Assembly: GCF_001426665.1 (NCBI RefSeq)
Contig: NZ_LMEY01000001.1
Span: 1,017,178 to 1,081,177, forward strand
From: Rhizobium sp. Root1334
GTDB lineage: Bacteria > Pseudomonadota > Alphaproteobacteria > Rhizobiales > Rhizobiaceae
Reading direction: 5' to 3'
Length of the DNA: 64,000 nucleotides
The translations under genes and the position numbers were made by a program. This document shows positions 16,938 to 26,179 of the stretch, piece by piece (position 1 is the stretch's first letter; the number at the start of each line of letters is the position of its first letter). The notes under the pieces were generated by a model. That model searched no databases and was not told where the DNA came from. It saw nothing but the letters and a program-made list of their open reading frames with translations.

Positions 16938-17070
16938 TGTCCTTGCTCCTTGTTCACATAACCCGGTTTTCGGCGAGCGATCCATATCGGCGGGGTGGGA
17001 AATCCCGCTTCCGTCTGGATGCCGCTTTTCCCGGCCTGTCCTGATCCTCCTCTCCGGCTGCACCACGGAC

Positions 17071-17086
17071 TGTTTCCCAAGGAACA
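17071..17086. promoter_or_regulatory. Clr-type operator (CRP-like box)
   Basis: TGTTTCCCAAGGAACA is a near-perfect palindrome (TGTT-TC-N4-GG-AACA) that fits the S. meliloti Clr consensus as I recall it (HGTYHC-N4-GRWACA). Its centre is about 60 bases upstream of the Sel1 gene ATG and about 140 bases from the FecR start. With a class II position (centre -41.5) the transcript would begin near 17120. Confidence 0.75.
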
Positions 17087-17137
17087 GCCGCAGACCGGCG
17101 TGCGCCATAGGGTGACACAAACGCCAAGGAGAACGCC

Positions 17138-18028
17138 ATGAAAAACGGACCCAGCAAGCGCATTTCAGCCATCAACGCGATCCTGCTTACCGCCGTCAGT
17201 CTGCTTTCAGTCGCCGCGATCGCCATTCCTTCCGCTCGCGCTGCCTCGGCGCTGCTGCCGGCAGACCAGTGCGATGCGGAAGCAGGCAGTGAACACGATC
17301 TGCAACGCAACCTCGCCTTTCGCCCCGTCGCGACCGAGGACATCCGCATCGGCATTGCCCTTTCGGCTTGCCGCGAGGCTTACAACCAGGGCAGCGGCCC
17401 CCGGCAGACCTTTGAGCTTGCCCGCGTGCTCCATGCTGCCGGCCAACGCGGGCAAGCCATGGCGATGCTGGAAAAGGCGGCGGAGGGCAACCATGCGGTC
17501 GCGATGGTGAATTATGCCGTGATGCTCGGTGAACGTGGTGACCATGCAGCGGAGTTTGCGCTCTACCAGAAGGCTGCCGCTACCGGCAATATTCTCGCCG
17601 CCTACAATCTCGGCGTTGCCTATCGCGACGGCATCGGCACGTCGGCCAACGGTGAACTTGCAGCGCAATGGTTCGAGCGGGCATCGGCCGCCAAGGATAA
17701 TCTGGGCGCCTTCAATCTCGCCGTCATGCTGGATGAGGGCACGCAGATTCCGGAAGATAACCACAAGGCCGCACAATTTTACAAACTCGCCGCCGATCGC
17801 GGCAATGTCGATGCGATGGTCAATCTCGGGCTGATGCTGGAGAACGGCGAAGGCATGCCCGTCGATCGCGCTGCCGCAACTGCAATGTTCAGCCAGGCCG
17901 CCGAAATGGGTGACGTGTTCGCGCAAGGCAAGATCATTCAGCCGGCAATCGCCATCGCCGCCGCGACCGGCATCGAGCCGAACGAACAGGCAAGCCTGAC
18001 TGTACCAAAGGCGGGCCGGGTAAAGTGA
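17138..18028 (+). CDS. Secreted Sel1-like-repeat protein, predicted Clr target
   Basis: The 296-residue product has a signal peptide (about 1-36, with the hydrophobic run AILLTAVSLLSVAAIAI and cleavage near ARA) and then tandem Sel1-like (SLR) repeats from about residue 90, marked by A..NLGVAYRDGIGT, GAFNLAVMLDEGTQIPEDNHKAAQFY and AMVNLGLMLENGEGMPVDRAAATAMF. SLR proteins are helical scaffolds that hold partners together, often in the periplasm. AAGGAGAACGCC precedes the ATG. The Clr-type box upstream makes it the likely equivalent of the cAMP/Clr-controlled gene next to spdA in S. meliloti. Function unknown. Confidence 0.82.
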   Translation: MKNGPSKRISAINAILLTAVSLLSVAAIAIPSARAASALLPADQCDAEAGSEHDLQRNLAFRPVATEDIRIGIALSACREAYNQGSGPRQTFELARVLHAAGQRGQAMAMLEKAAEGNHAVAMVNYAVMLGERGDHAAEFALYQKAAATGNILAAYNLGVAYRDGIGTSANGELAAQWFERASAAKDNLGAFNLAVMLDEGTQIPEDNHKAAQFYKLAADRGNVDAMVNLGLMLENGEGMPVDRAAATAMFSQAAEMGDVFAQGKIIQPAIAIAAATGIEPNEQASLTVPKAGRVK

Positions 18029-18303
18029 AAAGCCAGAACTGCGGCGCGGCACCGTTTTCCCCGGATACAGACCGGCCGCGAAATTGATCTATCCGCTGAC
18101 GGTTACCACGCCCGCGGATTTTTCACATCGATAGTCCGCCTTGATGAGTACGGCGTGCCTTACCAAGGGCGTGGCCTGGGATGTGGTTTGAAACCGGCCC
18201 CTCTGATCGAATCCTCCCAATTATGTTGCTTGACGTGCGCCGCATCCAGCGACAGCGTGAATCTATTAATTAGAGTTTTCTTTTTTAATCGGATTTCCGC
18301 GAA

Positions 18304-19110
18304 ATGACGAAGCTCATTATCTTCACCGACCTGCATATGGTGCCCGTGGGGCAGTCCATCATTGGCCTCGATCCGTTCAAACGGCTCGCCGCCGGTATCG
18401 ACCACGTCAACCGTTACCACGCCGATGCGGACAGGATCATTGTCATGGGCGATCTGGCCCACCGGGCCGATCAGCCCTCCTACGAGCGGCTGAAAGGTCT
18501 GCTGGACCAGCTGATCCCGCCGCTTGCCATCACCATAGGCAATCATGACAACCGCGAAACCTTTCGCGATGTCTTTCCAGACGTTGCGACAGACGACGAC
18601 GGTTTCGTCCAGCAAGTCATCGATTTTCCCGATTGCCGCGCCGTGATCCTCGATACGCTGTTTGCACCGCCTTACGACTACCCGCGCAGCCATGCCGGTT
18701 TCCTCTGCACCAAGCGGCTTGCCTGGCTCGACCGCCAACTGGAGACCGCAGGCGACTTGCCGGTGCTGTTGTTCATGCACCATCCGCCGCACGCCACCGG
18801 CTTTACCGGCATGGACCTGATGCGGCTGATCAATGAGGTGGATTTCTACGACGTCGTCAAACGCCGGGGCAATGTGCTGCACATTTTCGCTGGCCATGTG
18901 CACCGGACGATTTCGGGCTCCAGTCGCGGCATTCCGTTTTCGGTGTTCAAGAGCCCAGTCCACCAGCAGCCGATGCCCTTTGATGCGCCTGACCCTTCGC
19001 TCTCCGTCGACGAACCCGCCGCCTATGGCATCGCTGTGATGACCGACACCGGCATTCTGGTGCATACGGAAGACTATGAGATCGCGATCAGGGAAGCGGC
19101 GGTGGCGTGA
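18304..19110 (+). CDS. spdA: Class III cyclic-nucleotide phosphodiesterase, SpdA-like
   Basis: The 268-residue product is a calcineurin-like metallophosphoesterase with the five metal motifs FTDLHM, IVMGDLAH, TIGNHDNRE, LFMHHPPHAT and AGHVHRT, in the order of CpdA/Rv0805 class III phosphodiesterases. The S. meliloti homologue at this place (SpdA), as I recall, hydrolyses 2',3'-cyclic nucleotides. The gene lies 275 bases downstream of the Sel1 gene with no obvious terminator, closing the clr-cyaD1 block. ATG 18304 is the first start in frame; the region upstream contains a purine-poor leader. Confidence 0.9.
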   Translation: MTKLIIFTDLHMVPVGQSIIGLDPFKRLAAGIDHVNRYHADADRIIVMGDLAHRADQPSYERLKGLLDQLIPPLAITIGNHDNRETFRDVFPDVATDDDGFVQQVIDFPDCRAVILDTLFAPPYDYPRSHAGFLCTKRLAWLDRQLETAGDLPVLLFMHHPPHATGFTGMDLMRLINEVDFYDVVKRRGNVLHIFAGHVHRTISGSSRGIPFSVFKSPVHQQPMPFDAPDPSLSVDEPAAYGIAVMTDTGILVHTEDYEIAIREAAVA

Positions 19111-19119
19111 TGGGTCAGG

Positions 19120-19222
19120 CCCCTCCCCCTCGTGGGGAGGGGTTGGGGAGGGGACTTTCTGTTTATAAAAGAGCCCCTCCCCTCCGCTTCGCTACGACCC
19201 TCCCCACAAGGGGGAGGGTTAA
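19120..19222. repeat. Dispersed palindromic intergenic element, copy 2
   Basis: Arms of the form CCCCTCCCCCTCGTGGGGAGGGG (left, from 19120, with GGTTGGGGAGGGG) and CCCCTCCCCTCCGCTTCG... CCCTCCCCACAAGGGGGAGGG (right, to about 19218) are inverted around an A/T-rich core (TTTCTGTTTATAAAAGAG). It sits 10 bases after the spdA stop codon. It resembles the element at 2769-2910 in its GAGGGGGAGG units and CGCTTCG turn, though the cores differ. Confidence 0.65.
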
Positions 19223-19278
19223 CCCGTGTATGACGCCACCCCATTCCGTTCCCGCATGATTTCAGCTACCCTACCCGC

Positions 19279-19593
19279 ATGACCCTTGCCGTTCCCACCG
19301 ATGATTTCGACTGCCAGAGTTGCGGCGCGTGCTGCAGCTATTCCGAAGACTGGCCACGGTTTTCACTTGAGACTGACGAGGAACTGGACCGTATCCCGGC
19401 AGAATATGTGTCAGCCGATCTTGGCGGCATGCGCTGCGAGGACAATCGCTGTTCGGCGCTCGACGGAAAGCTGGGCGTTCATGTCGGTTGCAAGATCTAT
19501 GCCGTGCGCCCGATTGTCTGCCGAACCTGCATGCCGGGCGATGACGAATGCCTGATGGCTCGCCATAAACTATCCCAGAAAGTGCTTCTCTGA
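19279..19593 (+). CDS. YkgJ-family cysteine-cluster protein
   Basis: The 104-residue product has the zinc- or iron-sulphur-binding pattern of YkgJ: DCQSCGACCSYS near the N terminus, then MRCEDNRCSAL, VGCKIYAVRPIVCRTCMPGD. The Cys residues are grouped as CxxCGxCC ... C...C ... C ... CxxC. Such proteins bind metal ions but their role is not settled. The gene stands between the repeat at 19.1 kb and putA. ATG 19279 is the only sensible start. Confidence 0.85.
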   Translation: MTLAVPTDDFDCQSCGACCSYSEDWPRFSLETDEELDRIPAEYVSADLGGMRCEDNRCSALDGKLGVHVGCKIYAVRPIVCRTCMPGDDECLMARHKLSQKVLL

Positions 19594-19780
19594 CACCGGA
19601 TCATCCGGCTCAATCTGGATACGGCCGCAGAGTGTACGGTCTTGACAATCATAATCGGTGAAACATCCGCCGTAAGTCTCATTTTCCCGGATAGCTATCC
19701 GGAGCCGTCTACCCTATTTTGCGCCCATGAATTCCGGGCCACACTGCGTGTGCCTGACAGCTTCGAACAGGGACGATCTG

Positions 19781-22700
19781 ATGAGCCAGCCGCTGCCGCA
19801 AAACACTTCTAATAGCCCGACCGCTCCCTTTGCCGATTTCGCCCCGCCGATTGCCGAACAGACCGCCTTGCGTCAGGCAATCACCGCCGCCTATCGCCGC
19901 CCCGAGACCGAATGCCTGCCGCCGCTGGTGGCGGCCGCGACGCTTCCCGATGATGTTCGCGCCCGCGCCAGGACGACGGCCCGCAAACTGATCACCGCCC
20001 TGCGCGCCAAGCACAAAGGCTCCGGTGTCGAGGGTCTGGTGCATGAATACTCGCTGTCGAGCCAGGAAGGCGTGGCCCTGATGTGCCTGGCCGAAGCCCT
20101 GCTGCGCATTCCCGACACCGCAACCCGCGATGCGCTGATCCGCGACAAGATCGCCGACGGCGACTGGCGCTCGCATATCGGCGGCGGCCGCTCCCTGTTC
20201 GTCAACGCTGCCACCTGGGGTCTCGTCGTCACTGGCAAGCTGACCTCGACCGTCAACGATCGCAGCCTGTCGGCCGCGCTCACCCGCCTGATCGCACGCG
20301 CTGGCGAGCCGGTGATCCGCCGTGGCGTCGATATGGCGATGCGGATGATGGGCGAGCAGTTCGTCACCGGTGAAACCATCGACGAGGCGCTGAAGCGCTC
20401 GCGGCCGTTGGAAGCCCGCGGCTTCCGTTATTCTTACGACATGCTGGGAGAGGCCGCGACGACAGCCGCCGACGCCACGCGCTATTATGCCGACTACGAA
20501 AACGCCATCCACGCCATCGGCAAGGCGTCCGCCGGCCGCGGCATCTATGAAGGCCCGGGCATCTCGATCAAGCTGTCGGCCCTGCATCCGCGCTACGTCC
20601 GCGCCCAGTCGGCCCGTGTCATGGGCGAACTGCTGCCAAAGGTGAAGGCGCTGGCGCTGATCGCCAAGAGCTACGATATTGGCCTCAACATCGATGCCGA
20701 GGAAGCAGACCGGCTGGAACTGTCGCTGGATCTTCTGGAATCACTGCGCCTCGACCCGGCCCTGTCCGGCTGGAACGGCGTCGGCTTCGTCGTCCAGGCC
20801 TATGGCAAGCGCTGCCCGTTCGTGCTCGATTTCATCATCGATCTCGCCCGCCGTTCCGGCCACCGGATGATGGTACGCCTCGTCAAGGGCGCCTATTGGG
20901 ATGCCGAGATCAAGCGCGCGCAGATCGACGGTCTCGAAGGTTTCCCGGTCTATACCCGCAAGATTTACACCGACATCTCCTACATTGCCTGCGCCAGCAA
21001 GCTGCTTGCCGCCAAGGACGTCATCTTCCCGCAATTTGCCACCCACAATGCGCAGTCTCTGGCAACGATCTATGAGATGGCCGGGCCTGACTTCAAGGTT
21101 GGCGATTATGAATTCCAGTGCCTGCACGGCATGGGCGAGCCGCTTTACGACGAAGTGGTCGGCAAGGCCAATCTCGACCGCCCGGCCCGCATCTACGCAC
21201 CAGTCGGCACGCATGAGACGCTACTTGCCTACCTTGTCCGCCGCCTGCTCGAAAACGGCGCCAACTCCTCCTTCGTCAACCGCATCGCCGATCCGGCCGT
21301 CTCGATCGACGACTTGATCGCCGATCCGGTCGATACCGTCCGCGCCATGCCGGTGATGGGTGCCCAGCATGATCAGATCAAGGCGCCGGTCGATCTCTAC
21401 GCCGGGCGAGCGAATTCCGCCGGTCTCGATCTTTCCAACGAGACATCGCTGTCGATGCTCTCGGAAGCGTTGAAGGCAAGTGCCGCGACGGACTGGAAGG
21501 CTGCGCCACATCTCTGCGCCGAAACCCTGCGCGGCGAGAGCCGCCCGGTCCTCAATCCCGGCGATCACCGCGATATCGTCGGCTCCGTGATCGAAACGGC
21601 CGAGGATGACGCGCGCCGTGCCGTCGAGATCGCCCGCGCCGAAGGTGCCAAGTGGAGCGCCGTTTCGCCCAGCGAGCGCGCCCAATGCCTGGTGCGCGCC
21701 GCCGACCTGATGCAGGACCGCATGCCCGCACTCCTCGGCCTGATCGTCCGCGAGGCCGGCAAGTCGCTGCCCAACGCCATCGCCGAGGTCCGCGAAGCCA
21801 TCGACTTCCTGCGCTATTATGCCGAACAGGCAACTCGCACGCTCGGCCCGGCGCATCAGGCGCTCGGCCCGATCGTCTGCATCAGCCCCTGGAACTTCCC
21901 GCTGGCCATCTTTGCCGGCCAGATCGCCGCAGCGCTGGTCGCGGGCAACCCCGTGCTGGCCAAGCCCGCCGAAGAAACGCCGCTGATCGCTGCAGAAGGT
22001 GTTCGCATCCTGCATGAGGCAGGCATCCCGGCCGAAGCGCTGCAATTGCTTCCGGGCGACGGCCGTGTCGGGGCTGCCCTCGTCGGCGCGCCCCACATTG
22101 CAGGCGTGATGTTCACCGGCTCGACCGAAGTCGCCCGGCTGATCCAGGCGCAGCTTGCCGACCGGCTGTCGGCCTCCGGTAAGCCGATCCCGCTGATTGC
22201 CGAAACCGGCGGCCAGAACGCCATGATCGTCGATTCCTCAGCACTTGCCGAACAGGTTGTCGGCGACGTCATTGCATCCGCCTTCGACAGTGCCGGCCAG
22301 CGCTGCTCGGCGCTGCGCGTGCTGTGCCTGCAGGACGATGTTGCCGATCGCGTGCTGACCATGCTGAAAGGCGCCCTGCACGAACTCGATATCGGCCGCA
22401 CCGACCGCCTCGCCGTCGATGTCGGCCCGGTGATCACCGGGGAAGCCAAGGGCATCATCGAAAAGCATATCGCCGCCATGCGCGGTATCGGCGCCAAGGT
22501 CGAGCAGATCGCGCTGTCGCCAGCCACGGCGCAAGGCACATTCGTGCCGCCGACGATCATCGAGCTGAAGCAGCTTTCCGAGCTGAAGCGTGAAGTCTTC
22601 GGTCCGGTGCTGCACGTGCTGCGCTATGAGCGCGACGATCTCGACCGGCTGATCGACGATATCAACGCCACCGGTTATGGCCTGACCTTCGGCCTGCATA

Positions 22701-23476
22701 CGCGCCTCGACGAGACGATTGCCCATGTCACCTCCCGCGTGAAGGCCGGCAATCTCTACGTCAACCGCAACATCATCGGCGCCGTTGTCGGCGTGCAGCC
22801 CTTTGGCGGACGTGGCCTGTCCGGCACCGGCCCGAAGGCCGGCGGCCCGCTCTATCTCGGCCGCCTCGTCACCACGCCGCCGGTTCCGCCGCAGCATAGC
22901 TCGGTTCACACCGATCCGGTCCTGCTCGATTTTGCCAAGTGGCTGGACAGCAAGGGCCTGAAGACACAAGCGCAGGACGCCCGCGAAACCGGCAGCCAAT
23001 CGGCACTTGGCCTGACGACCGAGCTTGCGGGACCGGTTGGCGAGCGCAATCTCTATGCGCTGCATCCGCGTGGCCGTATCCTGCTCGTGCCGGAAACAGC
23101 CGATGGCCTTTACCGCCAGCTGGCCGCAGTGTTCGCCACCGGCAACGCCGCCGTCGTCGATACCGCTTCCGGCCTCAAGGAAGCGCTCGCTTCACTGCCC
23201 GCCACCGCCGCCGCCCGGGTTTCCTTCACCGCTGACTGGCGGATGGATGTGCCTTTTGCCGGTGCATTGATCGAAGGCGAAGCGGAGCGCATCCGAACGG
23301 TCAACAAGAAGATCGCAGCACTTCCCGGCCCTCTGGTCCTGGTTCAGGCAGCCTCGACGGCCGAGCTTGCCAAAAACCCGGACGCCTATTGCCTCAACTG
23401 GCTGCTCGAAGAAGTCTCCACCAGCGTCAACACGGCGGCGGCTGGCGGCAATGCCAGCCTGATGTCGATCGGCTGA
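19781..23476 (+). CDS. putA: Bifunctional proline dehydrogenase / P5C dehydrogenase
   Basis: The product (1231 residues from ATG 19781) converts proline to glutamate. A proline dehydrogenase beta-alpha barrel occupies about 150-480 (ISIKLSALHPRYVRAQ, GLNIDAEEADRLELSLDLLE, MVRLVKGAYWDAEIK, PQFATHNAQ). The P5C dehydrogenase follows from about 570, with ISPWNFPLAIFAGQ, the catalytic Glu region IAETGGQNAMI and the nucleophile Cys in FDSAGQRCSALR. No N-terminal ribbon-helix-helix DNA-binding domain is visible, as usual for alphaproteobacterial PutA. No putR gene is adjacent. An upstream ATG at 19727 would add 18 residues; 19781 begins SQPLPQ and is preferred. Confidence 0.95.
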   Translation: MSQPLPQNTSNSPTAPFADFAPPIAEQTALRQAITAAYRRPETECLPPLVAAATLPDDVRARARTTARKLITALRAKHKGSGVEGLVHEYSLSSQEGVALMCLAEALLRIPDTATRDALIRDKIADGDWRSHIGGGRSLFVNAATWGLVVTGKLTSTVNDRSLSAALTRLIARAGEPVIRRGVDMAMRMMGEQFVTGETIDEALKRSRPLEARGFRYSYDMLGEAATTAADATRYYADYENAIHAIGKASAGRGIYEGPGISIKLSALHPRYVRAQSARVMGELLPKVKALALIAKSYDIGLNIDAEEADRLELSLDLLESLRLDPALSGWNGVGFVVQAYGKRCPFVLDFIIDLARRSGHRMMVRLVKGAYWDAEIKRAQIDGLEGFPVYTRKIYTDISYIACASKLLAAKDVIFPQFATHNAQSLATIYEMAGPDFKVGDYEFQCLHGMGEPLYDEVVGKANLDRPARIYAPVGTHETLLAYLVRRLLENGANSSFVNRIADPAVSIDDLIADPVDTVRAMPVMGAQHDQIKAPVDLYAGRANSAGLDLSNETSLSMLSEALKASAATDWKAAPHLCAETLRGESRPVLNPGDHRDIVGSVIETAEDDARRAVEIARAEGAKWSAVSPSERAQCLVRAADLMQDRMPALLGLIVREAGKSLPNAIAEVREAIDFLRYYAEQATRTLGPAHQALGPIVCISPWNFPLAIFAGQIAAALVAGNPVLAKPAEETPLIAAEGVRILHEAGIPAEALQLLPGDGRVGAALVGAPHIAGVMFTGSTEVARLIQAQLADRLSASGKPIPLIAETGGQNAMIVDSSALAEQVVGDVIASAFDSAGQRCSALRVLCLQDDVADRVLTMLKGALHELDIGRTDRLAVDVGPVITGEAKGIIEKHIAAMRGIGAKVEQIALSPATAQGTFVPPTIIELKQLSELKREVFGPVLHVLRYERDDLDRLIDDINATGYGLTFGLHTRLDETIAHVTSRVKAGNLYVNRNIIGAVVGVQPFGGRGLSGTGPKAGGPLYLGRLVTTPPVPPQHSSVHTDPVLLDFAKWLDSKGLKTQAQDARETGSQSALGLTTELAGPVGERNLYALHPRGRILLVPETADGLYRQLAAVFATGNAAVVDTASGLKEALASLPATAAARVSFTADWRMDVPFAGALIEGEAERIRTVNKKIAALPGPLVLVQAASTAELAKNPDAYCLNWLLEEVSTSVNTAAAGGNASLMSIG

Positions 23477-23590
23477 TAGGACGCTTCTTTCCCAGCCCAT
23501 CCTGGTCTTGACCGGGATGGGCAGAAACCTTTCTCGCCTGTTGGCATCAAGGCTCTCGATGCGCTATCACCGCGCAAACGGAACCGGCGA

Positions 23591-24175
23591 ATGTTTACGC
23601 TTCAGCGCATCGAGACCCAGACACAGGAAATCAAGAAAAGCCGTTTCCTGGCAATCTGCGGGCCTGTGGGCAACGAAGAAGAAGCCCGCGACTTCATCAC
23701 CCGGCATTCGGACCTGACGGCCAGCCACAATTGCTGGGCCTATCGCATCGGCCAGACCTATCGCTTCAGCGACGATGGCGAACCCAGCGGAACGGCGGGA
23801 AAACCGATCCTCCAGGCAATCGACGGTCAATCGCTGGATCACGTCGCCGCCGTCGTCACCCGCTGGTTCGGCGGCACGTTGCTCGGCAGCGGCGGGCTGA
23901 TGCGCGCCTATGGCGGCACGGCGGCGATGTGCCTGCGGGCGGCGGAGAAAACCGAAGTCATCGAAACCGTGACGGGCAGCGCGGTCTGCGACTTTTCCGA
24001 TCTCGCTCTCATCAAGGCGCGGCTTACCGCGCTTGGCATCACGATCAGCGCCGAAGCCTTTACCGGCACTGGAGCGGAACTGTCGTTGCAAATTCCCAGG
24101 GATACGGCCGAGACCGCTTCCGCCATCATCCTCGACCTCAGCCGTGGCCGCACGTTTCTGAAGCTCGGCGACTGA
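23591..24175 (+). CDS. YigZ/IMPACT-family protein
   Basis: The 194-residue product has the UPF0029 N-terminal domain (EIKKSRFLAICGPVGNEEEA, ASHNCWAYRIG, SDDGEPSGTAGKPILQAI) with the conserved RWFGGTLLGSGGLMRAYG stretch, and a C-terminal DUF1949 domain. In E. coli YigZ and the eukaryotic IMPACT, relatives regulate translation or bind RNA; the bacterial role is unclear. It lies 114 bases downstream of putA in the same direction. ATG 23591 is the first residue of the domain. Confidence 0.9.
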   Translation: MFTLQRIETQTQEIKKSRFLAICGPVGNEEEARDFITRHSDLTASHNCWAYRIGQTYRFSDDGEPSGTAGKPILQAIDGQSLDHVAAVVTRWFGGTLLGSGGLMRAYGGTAAMCLRAAEKTEVIETVTGSAVCDFSDLALIKARLTALGITISAEAFTGTGAELSLQIPRDTAETASAIILDLSRGRTFLKLGD

Positions 24176-24284
24176 GATTTTTGCCCGTGCCCCGGCTTGA
24201 CCGGCGCGATCCCCGCCTATCTTTTTCCGCAACCGCATCGATTTTGCATTTCGGGCGTTTAACGATACCCATCAGGATACGCCC

Positions 24285-26051
24285 ATGCGCACGGACCAAT
24301 GGCTTTCTCTCCTTGTCATCGCCCTGATGATGGCCGCATTCCTATGGGGGCGTTACAGGTACGATATCGTCGCTGCCGGATCGCTGCTGGTGGCCGTTGC
24401 CATTGGGATTGTCCCGGTCACGGAAGCATTCTCCGGCTTTTCGGATGACATCGTCATCATCGTTGCCAGTGCGCTGGTGGTTAGCGCCGCCATATCCCGA
24501 TCCGGCATCATGGAAATCGCGCTGCGCCGCTTCTCGCCCGAACGGCGCGGCCCGCGGGTCCAGTTATTCATTCTGGTCGCGGTCGTGGCTGTTCTCTCCG
24601 CTTTCATCAAGAATATCGGTGCTTTGGCCATCATGATCCCCGTTGCGTTCCAGATGGCGCGGAAGTCGCGGGTTTCGCCATCGCTGTTCCTGATGCCCAT
24701 GGCTTTTGCCTCACTGCTGGGTGGGCTGATGACACAGATCGGCACCTCGCCGAACATCATCGTTTCGCGGGTGCGCGAGGAAATCACCGGCACGCCGTTC
24801 ACGATGTTCGACTATACGCCGGTCGGAGCCGCCCTTACGCTGGCCGGCATTGCTTTCCTCGCGGTCTTCTACAAGCTCCTGCCGGAACGAGTGAAAGAAC
24901 AGGCTTCGCTCGACGAAGCGCTCCGGATCAAGAACTACACCACCGAAGCGCGCGTCACTGCGCAATCATCGGCAACCGGACAATCCATCAGCTGGCTGCA
25001 GAAGCCGGCGCAGGGCGACGCCATGGTGACGGCCATCATCAGCAATGGCGACAGGAAGCGCTCGCCGCTGCCGGACACTGTGCTCAAGGAAAGCGACCTG
25101 CTCATCATCGAAGGCGAACAAGCCGCACTCGACCGCATCGTCAAGGAAGGCAAGCTCCAGCTCTCCGATCGCAAGCATGAAAAGGATACGATCAAGGACG
25201 TCGGCTCCGTCGAGGCTGTTGTCGGCGAACATTCGCAATTGATCGGGCTCAGCGCCAAGGATGTGTCGCTGTTTGAAAACACCGGTCTCAACCTTCTGGC
25301 CGTCAGCCGCCGCGACAAGCGCTTCACCGAACGCCTGGGTGAAATCAAGATCCGCAACGGCGATGTGCTGGTGCTTCAAGGCGACCTTCGCCGCCTGCCG
25401 GACCTTTTGCGCGAATGGGGCTGCCTGCCGCTGGTGGAGCGCGACCTGAAGCTTGGAAGCGTACGTAACAGCATCGTTCCACTGCTGATCCTGATCGTCA
25501 CGATGGGCGCAACAGCCTTTGGCGGCGTTCCCGTCGCCCACGCTTTTTTCGCTGCCGCATTTTTGATGGTGGTGTCCGGTTCACTGCCATTGAAAGACGT
25601 CTACGAACATCTGGACGCGCCGATCCTGATCATGCTCGCCGCCTTGATCCCGATCAGTGATTCCCTCAGAACCACCGGGACGACAGATATCATCGCCAGC
25701 CTTCTGTCCAAACTCGCTGCCATGCTGCCGCCCTCCGGTGCCCTGGCGCTCATTCTGGTGGCCGCCATGGCTGTGACACCATTCCTCAACAATGCGGCAA
25801 CGGTGCTGGTCATGGCGCCTATTGCCGCGACCTTTGCGGAAAATCTCGGTTTCCGGCCGGATGCGTTCCTGATGGCGGTGGCGATCGGCGCCGGTTGTGA
25901 TTTTCTCACCCCTATCGGACACCAGTGCAACACGCTGGTCATGGGACCCGGCGGCTATCGTTTCGGAGACTATGCCCGCCTTGGGCTGCCGCTGTCGGCC
26001 ATCGTGCTGGTCGTCAGCATTCCGATGCTGTTGCTGGTCTGGCCAATATAG
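24285..26051 (+). CDS. SLC13-family permease with two TrkA-C domains
   Basis: The 588-residue membrane protein has about five N-terminal helices (to about 195), two soluble TrkA/RCK C-terminal domains in the middle (about 215-300 and 305-390, e.g. VLKESDLLIIEGEQAALDRI and VLVLQGDLRRLPDLL), then about six more helices. Conserved stretches are NIGALAIMIPVAFQMAR, GTSPNIIVSR and, in the second half, NNAATVLVMAPIAATFA and DFLTPIGHQCNTLVMGP. This architecture belongs to DASS/CitM-like anion or metal-ion permeases. Substrate cannot be assigned. ATG 24285 follows TCAGGATACGCCC. It stands alone. Confidence 0.88.
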   Translation: MRTDQWLSLLVIALMMAAFLWGRYRYDIVAAGSLLVAVAIGIVPVTEAFSGFSDDIVIIVASALVVSAAISRSGIMEIALRRFSPERRGPRVQLFILVAVVAVLSAFIKNIGALAIMIPVAFQMARKSRVSPSLFLMPMAFASLLGGLMTQIGTSPNIIVSRVREEITGTPFTMFDYTPVGAALTLAGIAFLAVFYKLLPERVKEQASLDEALRIKNYTTEARVTAQSSATGQSISWLQKPAQGDAMVTAIISNGDRKRSPLPDTVLKESDLLIIEGEQAALDRIVKEGKLQLSDRKHEKDTIKDVGSVEAVVGEHSQLIGLSAKDVSLFENTGLNLLAVSRRDKRFTERLGEIKIRNGDVLVLQGDLRRLPDLLREWGCLPLVERDLKLGSVRNSIVPLLILIVTMGATAFGGVPVAHAFFAAAFLMVVSGSLPLKDVYEHLDAPILIMLAALIPISDSLRTTGTTDIIASLLSKLAAMLPPSGALALILVAAMAVTPFLNNAATVLVMAPIAATFAENLGFRPDAFLMAVAIGAGCDFLTPIGHQCNTLVMGPGGYRFGDYARLGLPLSAIVLVVSIPMLLLVWPI

Positions 26052-26179
26052 ATGCGGAAGACCGGAACCGGCCGCTTGGTTGCCTGTCACATCCGGCATA
26101 AGAATGTCTTTTAGAATAAACTGCCCTCCTCCCGACGGGAACACCAAGGCGGCATGACTGCCAAACGAGGAAATACGCG

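Noticed and set aside
18045..18070. CGTTTTCCCCGGATACA as a second Clr box before spdA
   Set aside because: The left half does not match the HGTYHC consensus once the four-base spacing is fixed.
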